This document shows positions 9,230-16,910 of a stretch of 64,000 bases of DNA, in pieces (position 1 is the stretch's first letter; each line of letters begins with the position of its first letter). Made by a program: the position numbers and the translations under genes. Source of the stretch: a virus. The notes under the pieces are model-generated. The model searched no databases. It was given only the letters and a program-made list of their open reading frames with translations, and was not told the DNA's origin. The DNA is taken from positions 26,857 to 90,856 of the IMG/VR virus record IMGVR_UViG_3300031963_005661; one strand, written 5' to 3'.

Positions 9230-9637
9230 TTATGCGTCTGTTAATATAGGAGCAAGGGCAAGAAGTGCCGTAGGTTCTAATTCCATTGAGTCTGGAAAAT
9301 CCGACAGCTTTAATCCGACATTACTGACTTCGACCACTTGGGACAATAATTCATCTAATTCCATATTAACCAATTCAATCTTGTCATTCGGGATTGTGAT
9401 AGTGTTTGGAATTACCTTACCATCCTTATCCAACGCTTCGACCAAATTATCTAAATGGTCCCGCTTGGCGTACTTTAATCGGATTTCCTTCATAGGTTCT
9501 TCCACTGCTTTTGCAAATGGTTCAAGAGTACGAACCGCAGTGGTTACCTTCCATGCCAACTTAATTGGAAGCTTGTGTTGGCTGACCGTACTAAGTGCCG
9601 ATAAAATATTCAAAACCTGTACATTTGTTAACTGCAT
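9230..9637 (-). CDS. Small DUF1617-like phage protein in a self-contained transcription unit
   Basis: 135 residues (MQLTNVQVLNILSAL), with GGAGG before the ATG. The pattern of an N-terminal helix, LPIKLAWKVTTAVRTLEPFAKAV, a charged helix (EIRLKYAKRD), then acidic beta/loop sequence ending in LEPTALLALAPIL resembles the DUF1617 family of small proteins found near phage tail genes. Its function is unknown. It has its own sigma70-type promoter (9668-9696) and is closed by a strong hairpin (9181-9212), unlike its neighbours in the late tail-fibre region. That arrangement is typical of moron genes or of early-expressed accessory proteins. Confidence 0.75.
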   Translation of the reverse strand: MQLTNVQVLNILSALSTVSQHKLPIKLAWKVTTAVRTLEPFAKAVEEPMKEIRLKYAKRDHLDNLVEALDKDGKVIPNTITIPNDKIELVNMELDELLSQVVEVSNVGLKLSDFPDSMELEPTALLALAPILTDA

Positions 9638-9667
9638 GGTATAACCTCCAAATAATTTAATATATCA

Positions 9668-9696
9668 AATATATGTTAAAACTATGAATTTGTCAA
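9668..9696 (-). promoter_or_regulatory. Sigma70-type promoter for the small gene at 9230-9637
   Basis: Minus strand TTGACA (9696-9691), a 17-base spacer and TATATT (9673-9668). The predicted start site near 9661 gives a leader of about 24 nt containing the GGAGG ribosome-binding site. Confidence 0.65.
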
Positions 9697-9704
9697 GGAC
9701 CGGT

Positions 9705-10076
9705 TTATACCGAACCACTTACGGTTGGTGTTGGTCCTCCAAGATTTTGTCCCCACGGAGTTTCCATTACGTCAGACCACGGGTCATTCTTCTTGGTGAT
9801 TTGCTTTTGAATTTGTTCATTTACGTGTTGTTCATAGGTTCCCACCACAACAGCTTGAACCCATCCCAAGACTTGTTCTTTTGTTAATTCTTCATATGGA
9901 GTAAAGCTACCACTTGCTGGCAGTGAAAGTGGGGTTGCACCTTGGAATACTCCCGTAGTACCATTTTCATCTGTGCCTGTCTTGCTCCAACGCACATGAA
10001 CAATTACGTTGCTCAATCCGTCGAGTGTTGGTGCCTTCCGCATATTGGTGATGTCCCATGTGTATGTTATTGCCAT
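9705..10076 (-). CDS. Small conserved phage protein of the tail-fibre region
   Basis: 123 residues (MAITYTWDITNMRKAPTL); AGGAGA precedes the ATG. The sequence pattern TYTWDI, LSNVIVHVRWSKTGTDENG, SFTPYEELTKEQVLGWVQAVV, and a C-terminal PWG motif recurs, as I recall, in a family of short proteins lying next to tail-fibre genes in aquatic phages (possibly DUF7936). The first half should be a small beta domain and the second half helical. No enzymatic motif is visible. It may be a fibre-attachment or assembly protein; the role is unproven. A TATAAATA sequence 45 bases upstream (10124-10131) on the coding strand is a possible promoter. Confidence 0.7.
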   Translation of the reverse strand: MAITYTWDITNMRKAPTLDGLSNVIVHVRWSKTGTDENGTTGVFQGATPLSLPASGSFTPYEELTKEQVLGWVQAVVVGTYEQHVNEQIQKQITKKNDPWSDVMETPWGQNLGGPTPTVSGSV

Positions 10077-10114
10077 TGTGTTCTCCTACCAGGTCATCTG
10101 GTTCTGTTTGAGAG

Positions 10115-13100
10115 TTATGAGTTATTTATACGATTTTCCAGCTCTTCTATTTTTGCTTGTTGTTCCTTGATGGCTTGCACCAAAATAGGAACCAACCGAG
10201 TGTAATTCAAAGTGAGATAGTTTTCACCTGACTTGGACACTCTGCGAGGATTGGTTTCATCACTGAAATCATTTTCCACGTCGAATGGTGCCAGTTCCAC
10301 GAGTTCAGGATAGAATGCTTCCACTTCTTGGGCACTCAACCCAATTTGTGTTTTATTGCTACCAAAGTTGAAACTGTTGGCCAAGGCGTTGTCCACATAT
10401 TTGAAGGGTGTCCAGGACTTGATGGCATCTAATGCACCCACAAGTGTTCCTGTTTTCTCCTTCAATCGTTCATCTGAGTAATATTGTACTAAGTCTTGCC
10501 AGACATAGAATCGTTTATCATAGGTGGCTTGAGCACCCACTTGACGATTTTGCGGATAACTATTTCCTACGAACCCAGTTTCAAACGATGTGGTGATGGA
10601 GGCAATCGTCAACCCACCGCCAGAAGTGAAGTAGATTTGTGCATCGTTCGTGCCATCGTTACTTTGGTCACCTCCGTAAAACAACATACGTCCTTGGAAG
10701 ATGGTTCGATACATGTAACTGGTACTGGCTGGGTCAACATAATATCCCGTGTCATTTTGGTCATAGAACAGAGGCGCACGTGCACTTCCTGCCATAACAG
10801 TAAATCCGTAATCAATATAAAATGCGCTACCATTCCAATACCAGATCCATCCACGGCTGTTATCATGCACCCCTACGTTATCACCTGTGGTGGACATGAA
10901 CACGTGACGAGAACCGATACCCCACCCACTCCATCCGTTACGACCACCGCCGTATGTGGTGGCGTTTCCGTAACTATTACCTGCAGAATCAGCCGCCCAT
11001 ATACCACGACCATATGATTGGAAATACAATCCACAATCTCCTTGTGGTCGGAACCAATCGTTTGCCAATACATAAGATAATTGTGAAGTACCAGCGGGGT
11101 CTATGTAATAGCCGGTATTGTTGTTATCATACATAATGGTATAATAAGCTGCTCCACCTCCATAGGTAGCCGCCCCGTTACGATATATGTCACCATACAA
11201 CCACTGTGTTCCACCCGAGTAAATGCCACTTGGGTGCCATGATGCTGCCCCGGTACCACCTACGTTACCATTACCTTGATAGGAGTACGTTTGTAATGCG
11301 TTGAGATTAGAGGTACTTGCGGGGTCGGTATAGTATCCTGTATTATTGCTATCATAGAAGATGGGAGCACGAAATGAGCTAGCAACCCAATTGTTACCAG
11401 ACATATCCAGTTCCCATCTATTAAATCCAGCAGACCATCCACCAATGCGCATCACGTTGTCGCTGTCGAGTCCCATATTGACAGCGTAATAGCCGCCACG
11501 ATGGAACGACATAATTGCGCCGCTTCCGTTGTTTGAATACGCTTGAAGCGGCGGACTATCGGAAGTCGTATTTCGATTAGCGACAAATGTATTAGCACCA
11601 GTCCATGAATTATTTGTGCCTAAAATACTAGCGCCAGATGGGCCCGTTGGTCCTGTTGGTCCGGTTGCACCAGTCGGTCCTGTTGACCCAGGAGAACCCG
11701 TTGGGCCAGTTGGTCCTGTTGCTCCTGTGGGGCCTGTTGCGCCTTGTGGGCCGGTAGATCCTGTTGGTCCGGTTGAACCAGTCGGCCCGGTTGGTCCCGC
11801 CACGCCTTGTGGTCCTGTTGGTCCTGTTGGGCCAGTTGCTCCGTTAGAACCAGCTGCGCCTTGTGGGCCAGTTGGCCCCGTAGGTCCAGTTGGGCCAGTT
11901 GCTCCATTAGAACCAGTTGCACCTTGTGGACCTGTTGAACCTGTGCTTCCAGTTGGACCTTGGTTGCCTTGCGGACCTTGGTTACCCTGAGCTCCTGTTG
12001 GCCCTTGGTTGCCCTGAGGGCCTTGGTTGCCTTGTGCACCAGTCAATGATAAGTCTGAACGTTTCTTGATACTACCGTCTGCGTTCAATACTAAGATATT
12101 ATTTTCTGTGGTACCAGTTGGGGTTGACGGAAGAATGAGTGACCCCGTAAGTGCTAATGATCCTGTGAAAGTGTGCGTATCATCAATACTGTCACCAAAC
12201 TTTGTAGACCCAGACCTATAGATGACCGATGAAGAAATAAATTCTGTATGAAATTCTTCTGCGGTAATCCGTCCTGCAACGGTAAGATTTTGTGGGAAGG
12301 TAAAGTCACTATTACCGAATGTTGTTCCAGTAAGACCGCTAAGTTGAACTTGTGCGGAATGTGATACAGTTCCTACTGGAAGAAAATCTCGTACTTGTGT
12401 AGAATGAGAAACAATGTTTGCTGGAATACTTGAAAGCTGTCCGTATACAACTTGAGAAGAATGTGATACTGATCCTTCTGGAAGAAATGCTTTGACTTGT
12501 GCAGAGTGTGATACAATATTAGCGGGAACTTGTGCTAGCGTGGTATATGGAACGTTAACAAGATTTATCCCACTACCAGAGTATGATCCCGTGAATGACC
12601 CCGAGAAGGCAGAGTGCGATTCGTCGTCATCTATTAATTCCCCTTCGTTGGCAGCGTTTTGTCTAGTTCTTTTAACAGATAGTGCTCCGTCCTTTTCACT
12701 AAGTCTAATATTGCCCATATAAATGGTGGACCCACTGATATACAGCGAGCGCCATCTATTGGTGGCAGACCCTAAGTCATATTGTAAATTGTCGGTTGGA
12801 ACAAAGTGTCCGGATGAAGAAAGTTGCGCAATGCCAAGGAATGACCCACTAAAGGTTCCCGTGGACCCACTGCTGTTATTAACAAGTGCGCGAATCCAAA
12901 TGGTGGATGATGATGGAGGCGCTGATACGAATGTTAATATACTTGAGGAAAGAGTATAGTCATTTGCATAACTATAACTTAAACCATCTACTGCAACAAA
13001 TAAAGAAGAGGAATGATATGGTGTAGTTAAATTGTATTGCGTTTGTACCCCATCGCTGGTGTATCCAAACGAATCAATTTTTGTAGTCGCTGATACCTGG

Positions 13101-13222
13101 GCCGTTGGAAGATTGGTTAGTTGACTACCATCTCCCTTAAAATATGATGCGGTGACCGCATTAGTAATGTTTGCACTGCCAGAAACTATCAGCCCCTTTC
13201 TGGCTACGAATTCATTTGCCAT
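10115..13222 (-). CDS. Tail fibre protein with collagen-like segment, NxTGYYxDPASTS repeats and S74-type chaperone
   Basis: 1035 residues, start [13 protein letters not shown] after AAGGGG. The opening is shared with the upstream fibre gene. Residues 1-390 are beta-rich (SHSAQV and TGSL repeats). Residues about 393-530 are collagen triplets rich in GPT and GAT. The next 400 residues contain at least three copies of a YDxNxTGYYxDPAxTS motif ([51 protein letters not shown]), typical of aquatic phage fibre tips. The C-terminus (from about 925: [29 protein letters not shown]) is an intramolecular chaperone. It is probably a host-recognition fibre. Confidence 0.9.
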   Translation of the reverse strand: MANEFVARKGLIVSGSANITNAVTASYFKGDGSQLTNLPTAQVSATTKIDSFGYTSDGVQTQYNLTTPYHSSSLFVAVDGLSYSYANDYTLSSSILTFVSAPPSSSTIWIRALVNNSSGSTGTFSGSFLGIAQLSSSGHFVPTDNLQYDLGSATNRWRSLYISGSTIYMGNIRLSEKDGALSVKRTRQNAANEGELIDDDESHSAFSGSFTGSYSGSGINLVNVPYTTLAQVPANIVSHSAQVKAFLPEGSVSHSSQVVYGQLSSIPANIVSHSTQVRDFLPVGTVSHSAQVQLSGLTGTTFGNSDFTFPQNLTVAGRITAEEFHTEFISSSVIYRSGSTKFGDSIDDTHTFTGSLALTGSLILPSTPTGTTENNILVLNADGSIKKRSDLSLTGAQGNQGPQGNQGPTGAQGNQGPQGNQGPTGSTGSTGPQGATGSNGATGPTGPTGPTGPQGAAGSNGATGPTGPTGPQGVAGPTGPTGSTGPTGSTGPQGATGPTGATGPTGPTGSPGSTGPTGATGPTGPTGPSGASILGTNNSWTGANTFVANRNTTSDSPPLQAYSNNGSGAIMSFHRGGYYAVNMGLDSDNVMRIGGWSAGFNRWELDMSGNNWVASSFRAPIFYDSNNTGYYTDPASTSNLNALQTYSYQGNGNVGGTGAASWHPSGIYSGGTQWLYGDIYRNGAATYGGGAAYYTIMYDNNNTGYYIDPAGTSQLSYVLANDWFRPQGDCGLYFQSYGRGIWAADSAGNSYGNATTYGGGRNGWSGWGIGSRHVFMSTTGDNVGVHDNSRGWIWYWNGSAFYIDYGFTVMAGSARAPLFYDQNDTGYYVDPASTSYMYRTIFQGRMLFYGGDQSNDGTNDAQIYFTSGGGLTIASITTSFETGFVGNSYPQNRQVGAQATYDKRFYVWQDLVQYYSDERLKEKTGTLVGALDAIKSWTPFKYVDNALANSFNFGSNKTQIGLSAQEVEAFYPELVELAPFDVENDFSDETNPRRVSKSGENYLTLNYTRLVPILVQAIKEQQAKIEELENRINNS
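11632..12043 (-). repeat. Collagen-coding repeat in the second fibre gene
   Basis: About 137 codons of Gly-X-Y triplets. The promoter-proximal part is GNQGPQ-like, as in the larger fibre; the rest is GPT, GAT and GPQ. It is shorter and more diverged at the DNA level than the 5382-7173 repeat. Threonine is frequent in the third triplet position. Confidence 0.9.
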
Positions 13223-13282
13223 AATTCCCCTTCTTCATTATCCAAAGGTTTATATTAAATTGTAAATAACCGTTAGTTTATA

Positions 13283-15124
13283 TTATAATGCGCGAACAGC
13301 GGTTTTGACTATCCAGTTATCAGAATTAACTGTTGCTTTTAGTCGTGCATTGCCTGAAAGAATGTCTGCACTTAACACGACATCGTTTGTGTTCCCCAAA
13401 TCGTTTGTAGATGTATCAGTAAATTCTACATTACCCGTTTGGTCCCATACTACCATTACCGTGCCTGCACGATAATTGGTTGTTTTCTTGATGACATAAT
13501 CAAAGAATGCTGCATCATAACTACCCGTGGATACAGTAGCAACTACTTCGGTGCCAGTATCTACATCAAGGTTACTTGCTGATGCGAATAACACACCTTG
13601 AATGATTGCCCCACCTTGTAATGAAAGTTGGTCGGTGGTCGTTGCTCCATATGGAGTAATATTTTGAAGACCAAACGAATAACTGCTGCCAAGATTAAGT
13701 GGTACAGTATTAAAGGTAATCGGGTACGCGGTAATATGTCCAAGCGATGATGAAAAGTTTGCCGTATCGAATGATGCGACACCCTTATTACTTCCGTTTG
13801 CTAATTCACCACTAATGGTAAGCGTTTGATTACTAACACTAAGATTAATACCTTCACTTGCGCTGACGATAAGTGCTTCATTCTTAAGATTGACGTATCC
13901 GTTTGTAGTTGTAGTATCATCAGATCCCGAAATGATTAAGGTAGTAACGATACCCGACAAATTACTACCGTCGCCGGAGAAGAATGATGCGGTAAGTGAC
14001 CCAGTTACGTATACATTTTCTTCTGCATGTAATGTATTACCAACAATACGAAGTGGAGAATATCCTGGTCGATTATCGATGTGATTTCCTTCCGTTGCTA
14101 CTACGACACGACCATCAACGAGTTGTGCTTCGTTACCCGTGGTAGTAGTATTTTCTGGACCGAGGATTACGATACCACTGGTAATTGATGACCCAGAGAT
14201 ATTTTGTGCTAACCAACGATTGGTGTAACTGTCCCAATATAATGAGCCAGTTAATGGAGTTGCTGAACCAGAATCAATAACTGACATACCACCAAATCTA
14301 GTGGCGTTTGTTGCATTTAGAATAATTTCATTATCAGCAACTACAACTTGGGATGATGTAACATATTGGACAGACATTGATGTTACAGTAAATAATCCTG
14401 TAACATTCAAACTTCCAGAAATGTTTACATTCTTTGCAATTCCAACACCACCCTGAACAATTAAAGCACCGTCAGTGAAATTTGTACTATTGGTGGTGTC
14501 ACTAATCGTTTGAATACCCGTAAAGGTATTTGAACCAGTAGTTGCTAATGTAGAATAATTTGTTGTTTGTGTGACATCGATTTGCGCAGAACTACTGACT
14601 ACTCCATCTGTATTGAGCTTTTTCTTAATACCATCAGTAAAATGAGTAGACCCCGTGTCAAGCGTTAACGTGCGGGTAGTTGTAATATCACCACCACCAG
14701 TTAAACCATTACCTGCTGTAATACTGACCGTTGAGTGGTCAACGTGTTGGTTTGCTACATAATTAGTGGTAGCGTTATGGTCTACTTGTGATGAAGCAGA
14801 GACAGTTCCTAATGGAATGCCGATAGTTACGGTGTTATTGGTGACTACCGTGGTAACACCGTTTGACCCACTAAGAGTTAATGTATCTGTTAATAAACTG
14901 AGCGTGTCATTTCCCGTTGACCCACTAATACGAAGGTCAGTGACAAGTCCCGTTAATTGTGACCCGTCGCCTTTAAATGAGCCGGTAAATGAACCAGTGG
15001 CGCCCGCTGATGCGGTGACTGGGCCATAAAATATACTATTACTGGAAACTTCAAGCGACCCAGTAATTTTTGCACCGTTATTAAGGACTATTAGACCTTT
15101 ACGGGCAATAAATTCATTTGCCAT
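13283..15124 (-). CDS. Tail fibre protein (beta-rich, modular)
   Basis: 613 residues, MANEFIARKGLIVLNNGAKI, with GGGAGAAA before the ATG. The first 13 residues nearly match the neighbouring fibre at 10115-13222, suggesting a common attachment module. The body has repeated [45 protein letters not shown] motifs typical of phage fibre shafts. The C-terminal 90 residues (TTNYRAGTVMVVWDQTGNVEFTDTSTNDLGNT...NWIVKTAVRAL) form a head domain related to that of the gene at 15171-15905. There is no collagen region and no S74 chaperone. Confidence 0.82.
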   Translation of the reverse strand: MANEFIARKGLIVLNNGAKITGSLEVSSNSIFYGPVTASAGATGSFTGSFKGDGSQLTGLVTDLRISGSTGNDTLSLLTDTLTLSGSNGVTTVVTNNTVTIGIPLGTVSASSQVDHNATTNYVANQHVDHSTVSITAGNGLTGGGDITTTRTLTLDTGSTHFTDGIKKKLNTDGVVSSSAQIDVTQTTNYSTLATTGSNTFTGIQTISDTTNSTNFTDGALIVQGGVGIAKNVNISGSLNVTGLFTVTSMSVQYVTSSQVVVADNEIILNATNATRFGGMSVIDSGSATPLTGSLYWDSYTNRWLAQNISGSSITSGIVILGPENTTTTGNEAQLVDGRVVVATEGNHIDNRPGYSPLRIVGNTLHAEENVYVTGSLTASFFSGDGSNLSGIVTTLIISGSDDTTTTNGYVNLKNEALIVSASEGINLSVSNQTLTISGELANGSNKGVASFDTANFSSSLGHITAYPITFNTVPLNLGSSYSFGLQNITPYGATTTDQLSLQGGAIIQGVLFASASNLDVDTGTEVVATVSTGSYDAAFFDYVIKKTTNYRAGTVMVVWDQTGNVEFTDTSTNDLGNTNDVVLSADILSGNARLKATVNSDNWIVKTAVRAL

Positions 15125-15147
15125 ACATTTCTCCCAACGGGGTTATC

Positions 15148-15159
15148 GTATATAAATAT
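15148..15159 (-). promoter_or_regulatory. Candidate late-promoter element of the fibre gene at 13283-15124
   Basis: AATATTTATATA on the minus strand, ending about 24-26 bases before the ATG. It is a variant of the element shared by several transcription units here. Confidence 0.4.
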
Positions 15160-15170
15160 TAAATACTTTT

Positions 15171-15905
15171 TTAAGGATTCAAATTAGGAAACAATTTAAA
15201 TAGACTTTGTACAGTCCATGCTCCGCTTCCTGATCCTTCACTGCTAACCCGTAACCGTAGTTCGTTTGAACTACTTAAAAACTTAAAGGAAATATCACTT
15301 GTATCGCCAATATCGGTAGTAGATACGTCAGTAAAGATTACACTCGCAGTATTTAACCACGCTGCCATAATAATCCCCATCCGACATGCGCCTGTACGTT
15401 GAGCAAGATACTCTACTACCATCCCAGAATATCGAGTCGTAGAGATATACGGGTAAATATATTCTGATACTCCAAATATACCCGTGTTAATTGACCCAGT
15501 AAATAATACAGTAAATTGTCCAGCATTTATTTCTAATTGACTAGATTGAACCGATCCATATAATGAACTTGTAACCGATGTTGCTGTGACTGGACCATCA
15601 ACTTGTAATGATCCTGTAATAACAGCGGACCCACTAAATGGAAATCCAGAGCCAGCTCCAGCATTCAAGGCGTATGACGCAGTTAATGCATACGAGGATG
15701 ATATTGCGGTAAGCGCTACATCAGCAATGCGATTCCACGACCCTGTTCTGATAGGCGTGACCGCAGTAGGGACAATATTTACATTATAATCGGTGTTCTT
15801 TTGAATATTAACGGATATACTTGGTACATCTAGAGCTAAATTATCGTCCGTGTTCTCCCGAATCACAACCCGTATATTTGGTATACCGGTACTGAAATCA
15901 CTCAT
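15171..15905 (-). CDS. Tail-fibre-associated protein
   Basis: 244 residues (MSDFSTGIPNIRVVIREN). The N-terminal 50 residues are a small beta unit. The middle carries [20 protein letters not shown] followed by [12 protein letters not shown], almost word for word as in the large collagen-like fibre at 4962-9092. The C-terminal 100 residues (GACRMGIIMAAWLNTASVIFTDVSTTDIGDTSD...AWTVQSLFKLF) are a head domain homologous to the end of the fibre at 13283-15124. It starts 3 bases after the upstream stop, so the two are cotranslated. It probably forms a short fibre or fibre-tip subunit. Confidence 0.75.
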   Translation of the reverse strand: MSDFSTGIPNIRVVIRENTDDNLALDVPSISVNIQKNTDYNVNIVPTAVTPIRTGSWNRIADVALTAISSSYALTASYALNAGAGSGFPFSGSAVITGSLQVDGPVTATSVTSSLYGSVQSSQLEINAGQFTVLFTGSINTGIFGVSEYIYPYISTTRYSGMVVEYLAQRTGACRMGIIMAAWLNTASVIFTDVSTTDIGDTSDISFKFLSSSNELRLRVSSEGSGSGAWTVQSLFKLFPNLNP

Positions 15906-15908
15906 TTA

Positions 15909-16247
15909 TTATCTCGTCGATGCTGGGCGTACTACAAAATATCCTTCAAGAATACGTCTGGTGATTGAACCACTAGTCATATTAACATCGTATACGTATT
16001 TACGTTGTGTAAATGTACTTGTTTGAGCTGGAGTAAGTTCTAGGAAAAAACTTCCCGAAGCGTTAGGGGCCAGTTTGGTGATAGTAAATGAAGCGGCAAT
16101 TTCATCAGTATTATAATTTTCTCTAACTTGGCCAGCAAAACTATAATTTGTAATATCCAAATACCCGCCTTGGTCTACGTTTTCCACGCTAGCCAATACT
16201 TTGAAAGTTTCACCTTGACCGATATTAAATTCAGTAATGTCTGCCAT
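15909..16247 (-). CDS. Small conserved tail/fibre-region protein
   Basis: 112 residues (MADITEFNIGQGETFKVL), with GAGGAAG before the ATG. The pattern GETFKVLASVEN, LDITNYSFAGQVRENYNTDEIAASF, LELTPAQT and YVYDVNMTSGSITRRILEGYFVVRP looks like a single beta-sandwich similar to the N-terminal domains of receptor-binding and upper baseplate proteins (BppU-like). It is first in a two-gene unit with the fibre-associated gene downstream and follows a strong terminator. An adaptor between baseplate and fibres is plausible but not shown. Confidence 0.7.
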   Translation of the reverse strand: MADITEFNIGQGETFKVLASVENVDQGGYLDITNYSFAGQVRENYNTDEIAASFTITKLAPNASGSFFLELTPAQTSTFTQRKYVYDVNMTSGSITRRILEGYFVVRPASTR

Positions 16248-16268
16248 AATCTTCCTCGAAAAAATACA

Positions 16269-16283
16269 CCTTTATATAAGTAT
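16269..16283 (-). promoter_or_regulatory. Candidate late-promoter element
   Basis: ATACTTATATAAAGG on the minus strand, 21-23 bases before the ATG at 16247 and just downstream of the terminator at 16317-16343. It is a variant of the repeated late-promoter-like element. Confidence 0.4.
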
Positions 16284-16316
16284 CATAAATTCTTGGTATA
16301 CAGTAATTTCCAACAA

Positions 16317-16343
16317 AAAACCCCACCTTTTGAGTGGGGTTTT
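16317..16343 (-). terminator. Intrinsic terminator after the tail tube gene
   Basis: AAAACCCCAC (10 bases) pairs with GTGGGGTTTT around a 7-base loop, followed on the minus strand by TTTTTTGTTGG. This is a textbook rho-independent terminator, 22 bases after the stop of the tube gene. Confidence 0.9.
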
Positions 16344-16364
16344 GTGTCCTGTGACGAACTAGTA

Positions 16365-16853
16365 TTAGTAGTTAAGGATGCAGTAATCTGGTTGGATACT
16401 GAGTGAGATTACCATTGGGTCATCCTTTTCCCAAGTCATTTCACCGAATTCAATCTTAGTGATTTGGCATCCCTTGAGAATCCATTCTTCAACCTTATCA
16501 CCGACTGGTCCAAGCACGTTGATGATAATGTCCTTCTTATAAAATTCTGCATATCCGTCACGACCGGTAACTGATTCGTGGTGGAGACGAACCCATTCCA
16601 TTACTGCTTGTGCGCCTGATGGAACGATTGGGTCATATAATTCAAGGTTCATTTCTTCCCAAATCGTCTTACCCTTGACATAGCGTTGAAGATTGATGTG
16701 GTCAAGCTTCTTCTTTTCTTGGGTTAACTTTGGACGGTCTGCCTTCTTGATGAGATAAGAAGGAACACCATCTAACAACATTATATACCGATTCGCAGTC
16801 TTTGGTTCGAATGCGGTAAAAAATAGTTCTTGTTCATTGACCAAATTTGCCAT
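16365..16853 (-). CDS. 19: Tail tube protein (T4 gp19-like)
   Basis: I choose the ATG at 16853 (MANLVNEQELFFTAFEPKT), which has GGAG 8 bases upstream and gives 162 residues, matching T4 gp19 (163). A longer frame starting at 16865 uses TTG inside the ribosome-binding site and is rejected. Features are ANRYIMLLDGVPSYLIKKADRP near the N-terminus, WVRLHHESVTGRDGYAEFYKKD in the middle, and the C-terminal EFGEMTWEKDDPMVISLSIQPDYCILNY. This is the usual tube-protein ending in aquatic T4-like phages. It polymerises into the inner tube surrounded by the sheath encoded directly upstream. Confidence 0.92.
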   Translation of the reverse strand: MANLVNEQELFFTAFEPKTANRYIMLLDGVPSYLIKKADRPKLTQEKKKLDHINLQRYVKGKTIWEEMNLELYDPIVPSGAQAVMEWVRLHHESVTGRDGYAEFYKKDIIINVLGPVGDKVEEWILKGCQITKIEFGEMTWEKDDPMVISLSIQPDYCILNY

Positions 16854-16880
16854 ATGGCTCTCCAAATATAGATTGGTACT

Positions 16881-16892
16881 TTAATAAATAGT
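16881..16892 (-). promoter_or_regulatory. Candidate late-promoter element of the tube gene
   Basis: ACTATTTATTAA on the minus strand, ending 28 bases before the tube gene ATG. It is one of the best copies of the repeated element and gives the highly expressed tube gene its own start downstream of the sheath gene. Confidence 0.5.
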
Positions 16893-16910
16893 TGTTATTG
16901 AAAAAACTGA

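Noticed and set aside
10121-10131. Coding-strand TATAAATA before the gene at 9705-10076 as a definite T4-type late promoter
   Set aside because: It overlaps the end of the upstream fibre gene, is 45 bases from the start codon and is the only copy in this orientation, so it may be chance.
16854-16865. Upstream TTG start (16865) for the tail tube gene
   Set aside because: It lies within the GGAG ribosome-binding site of the ATG at 16853, and the shorter protein has the expected gp19 length and N-terminus.
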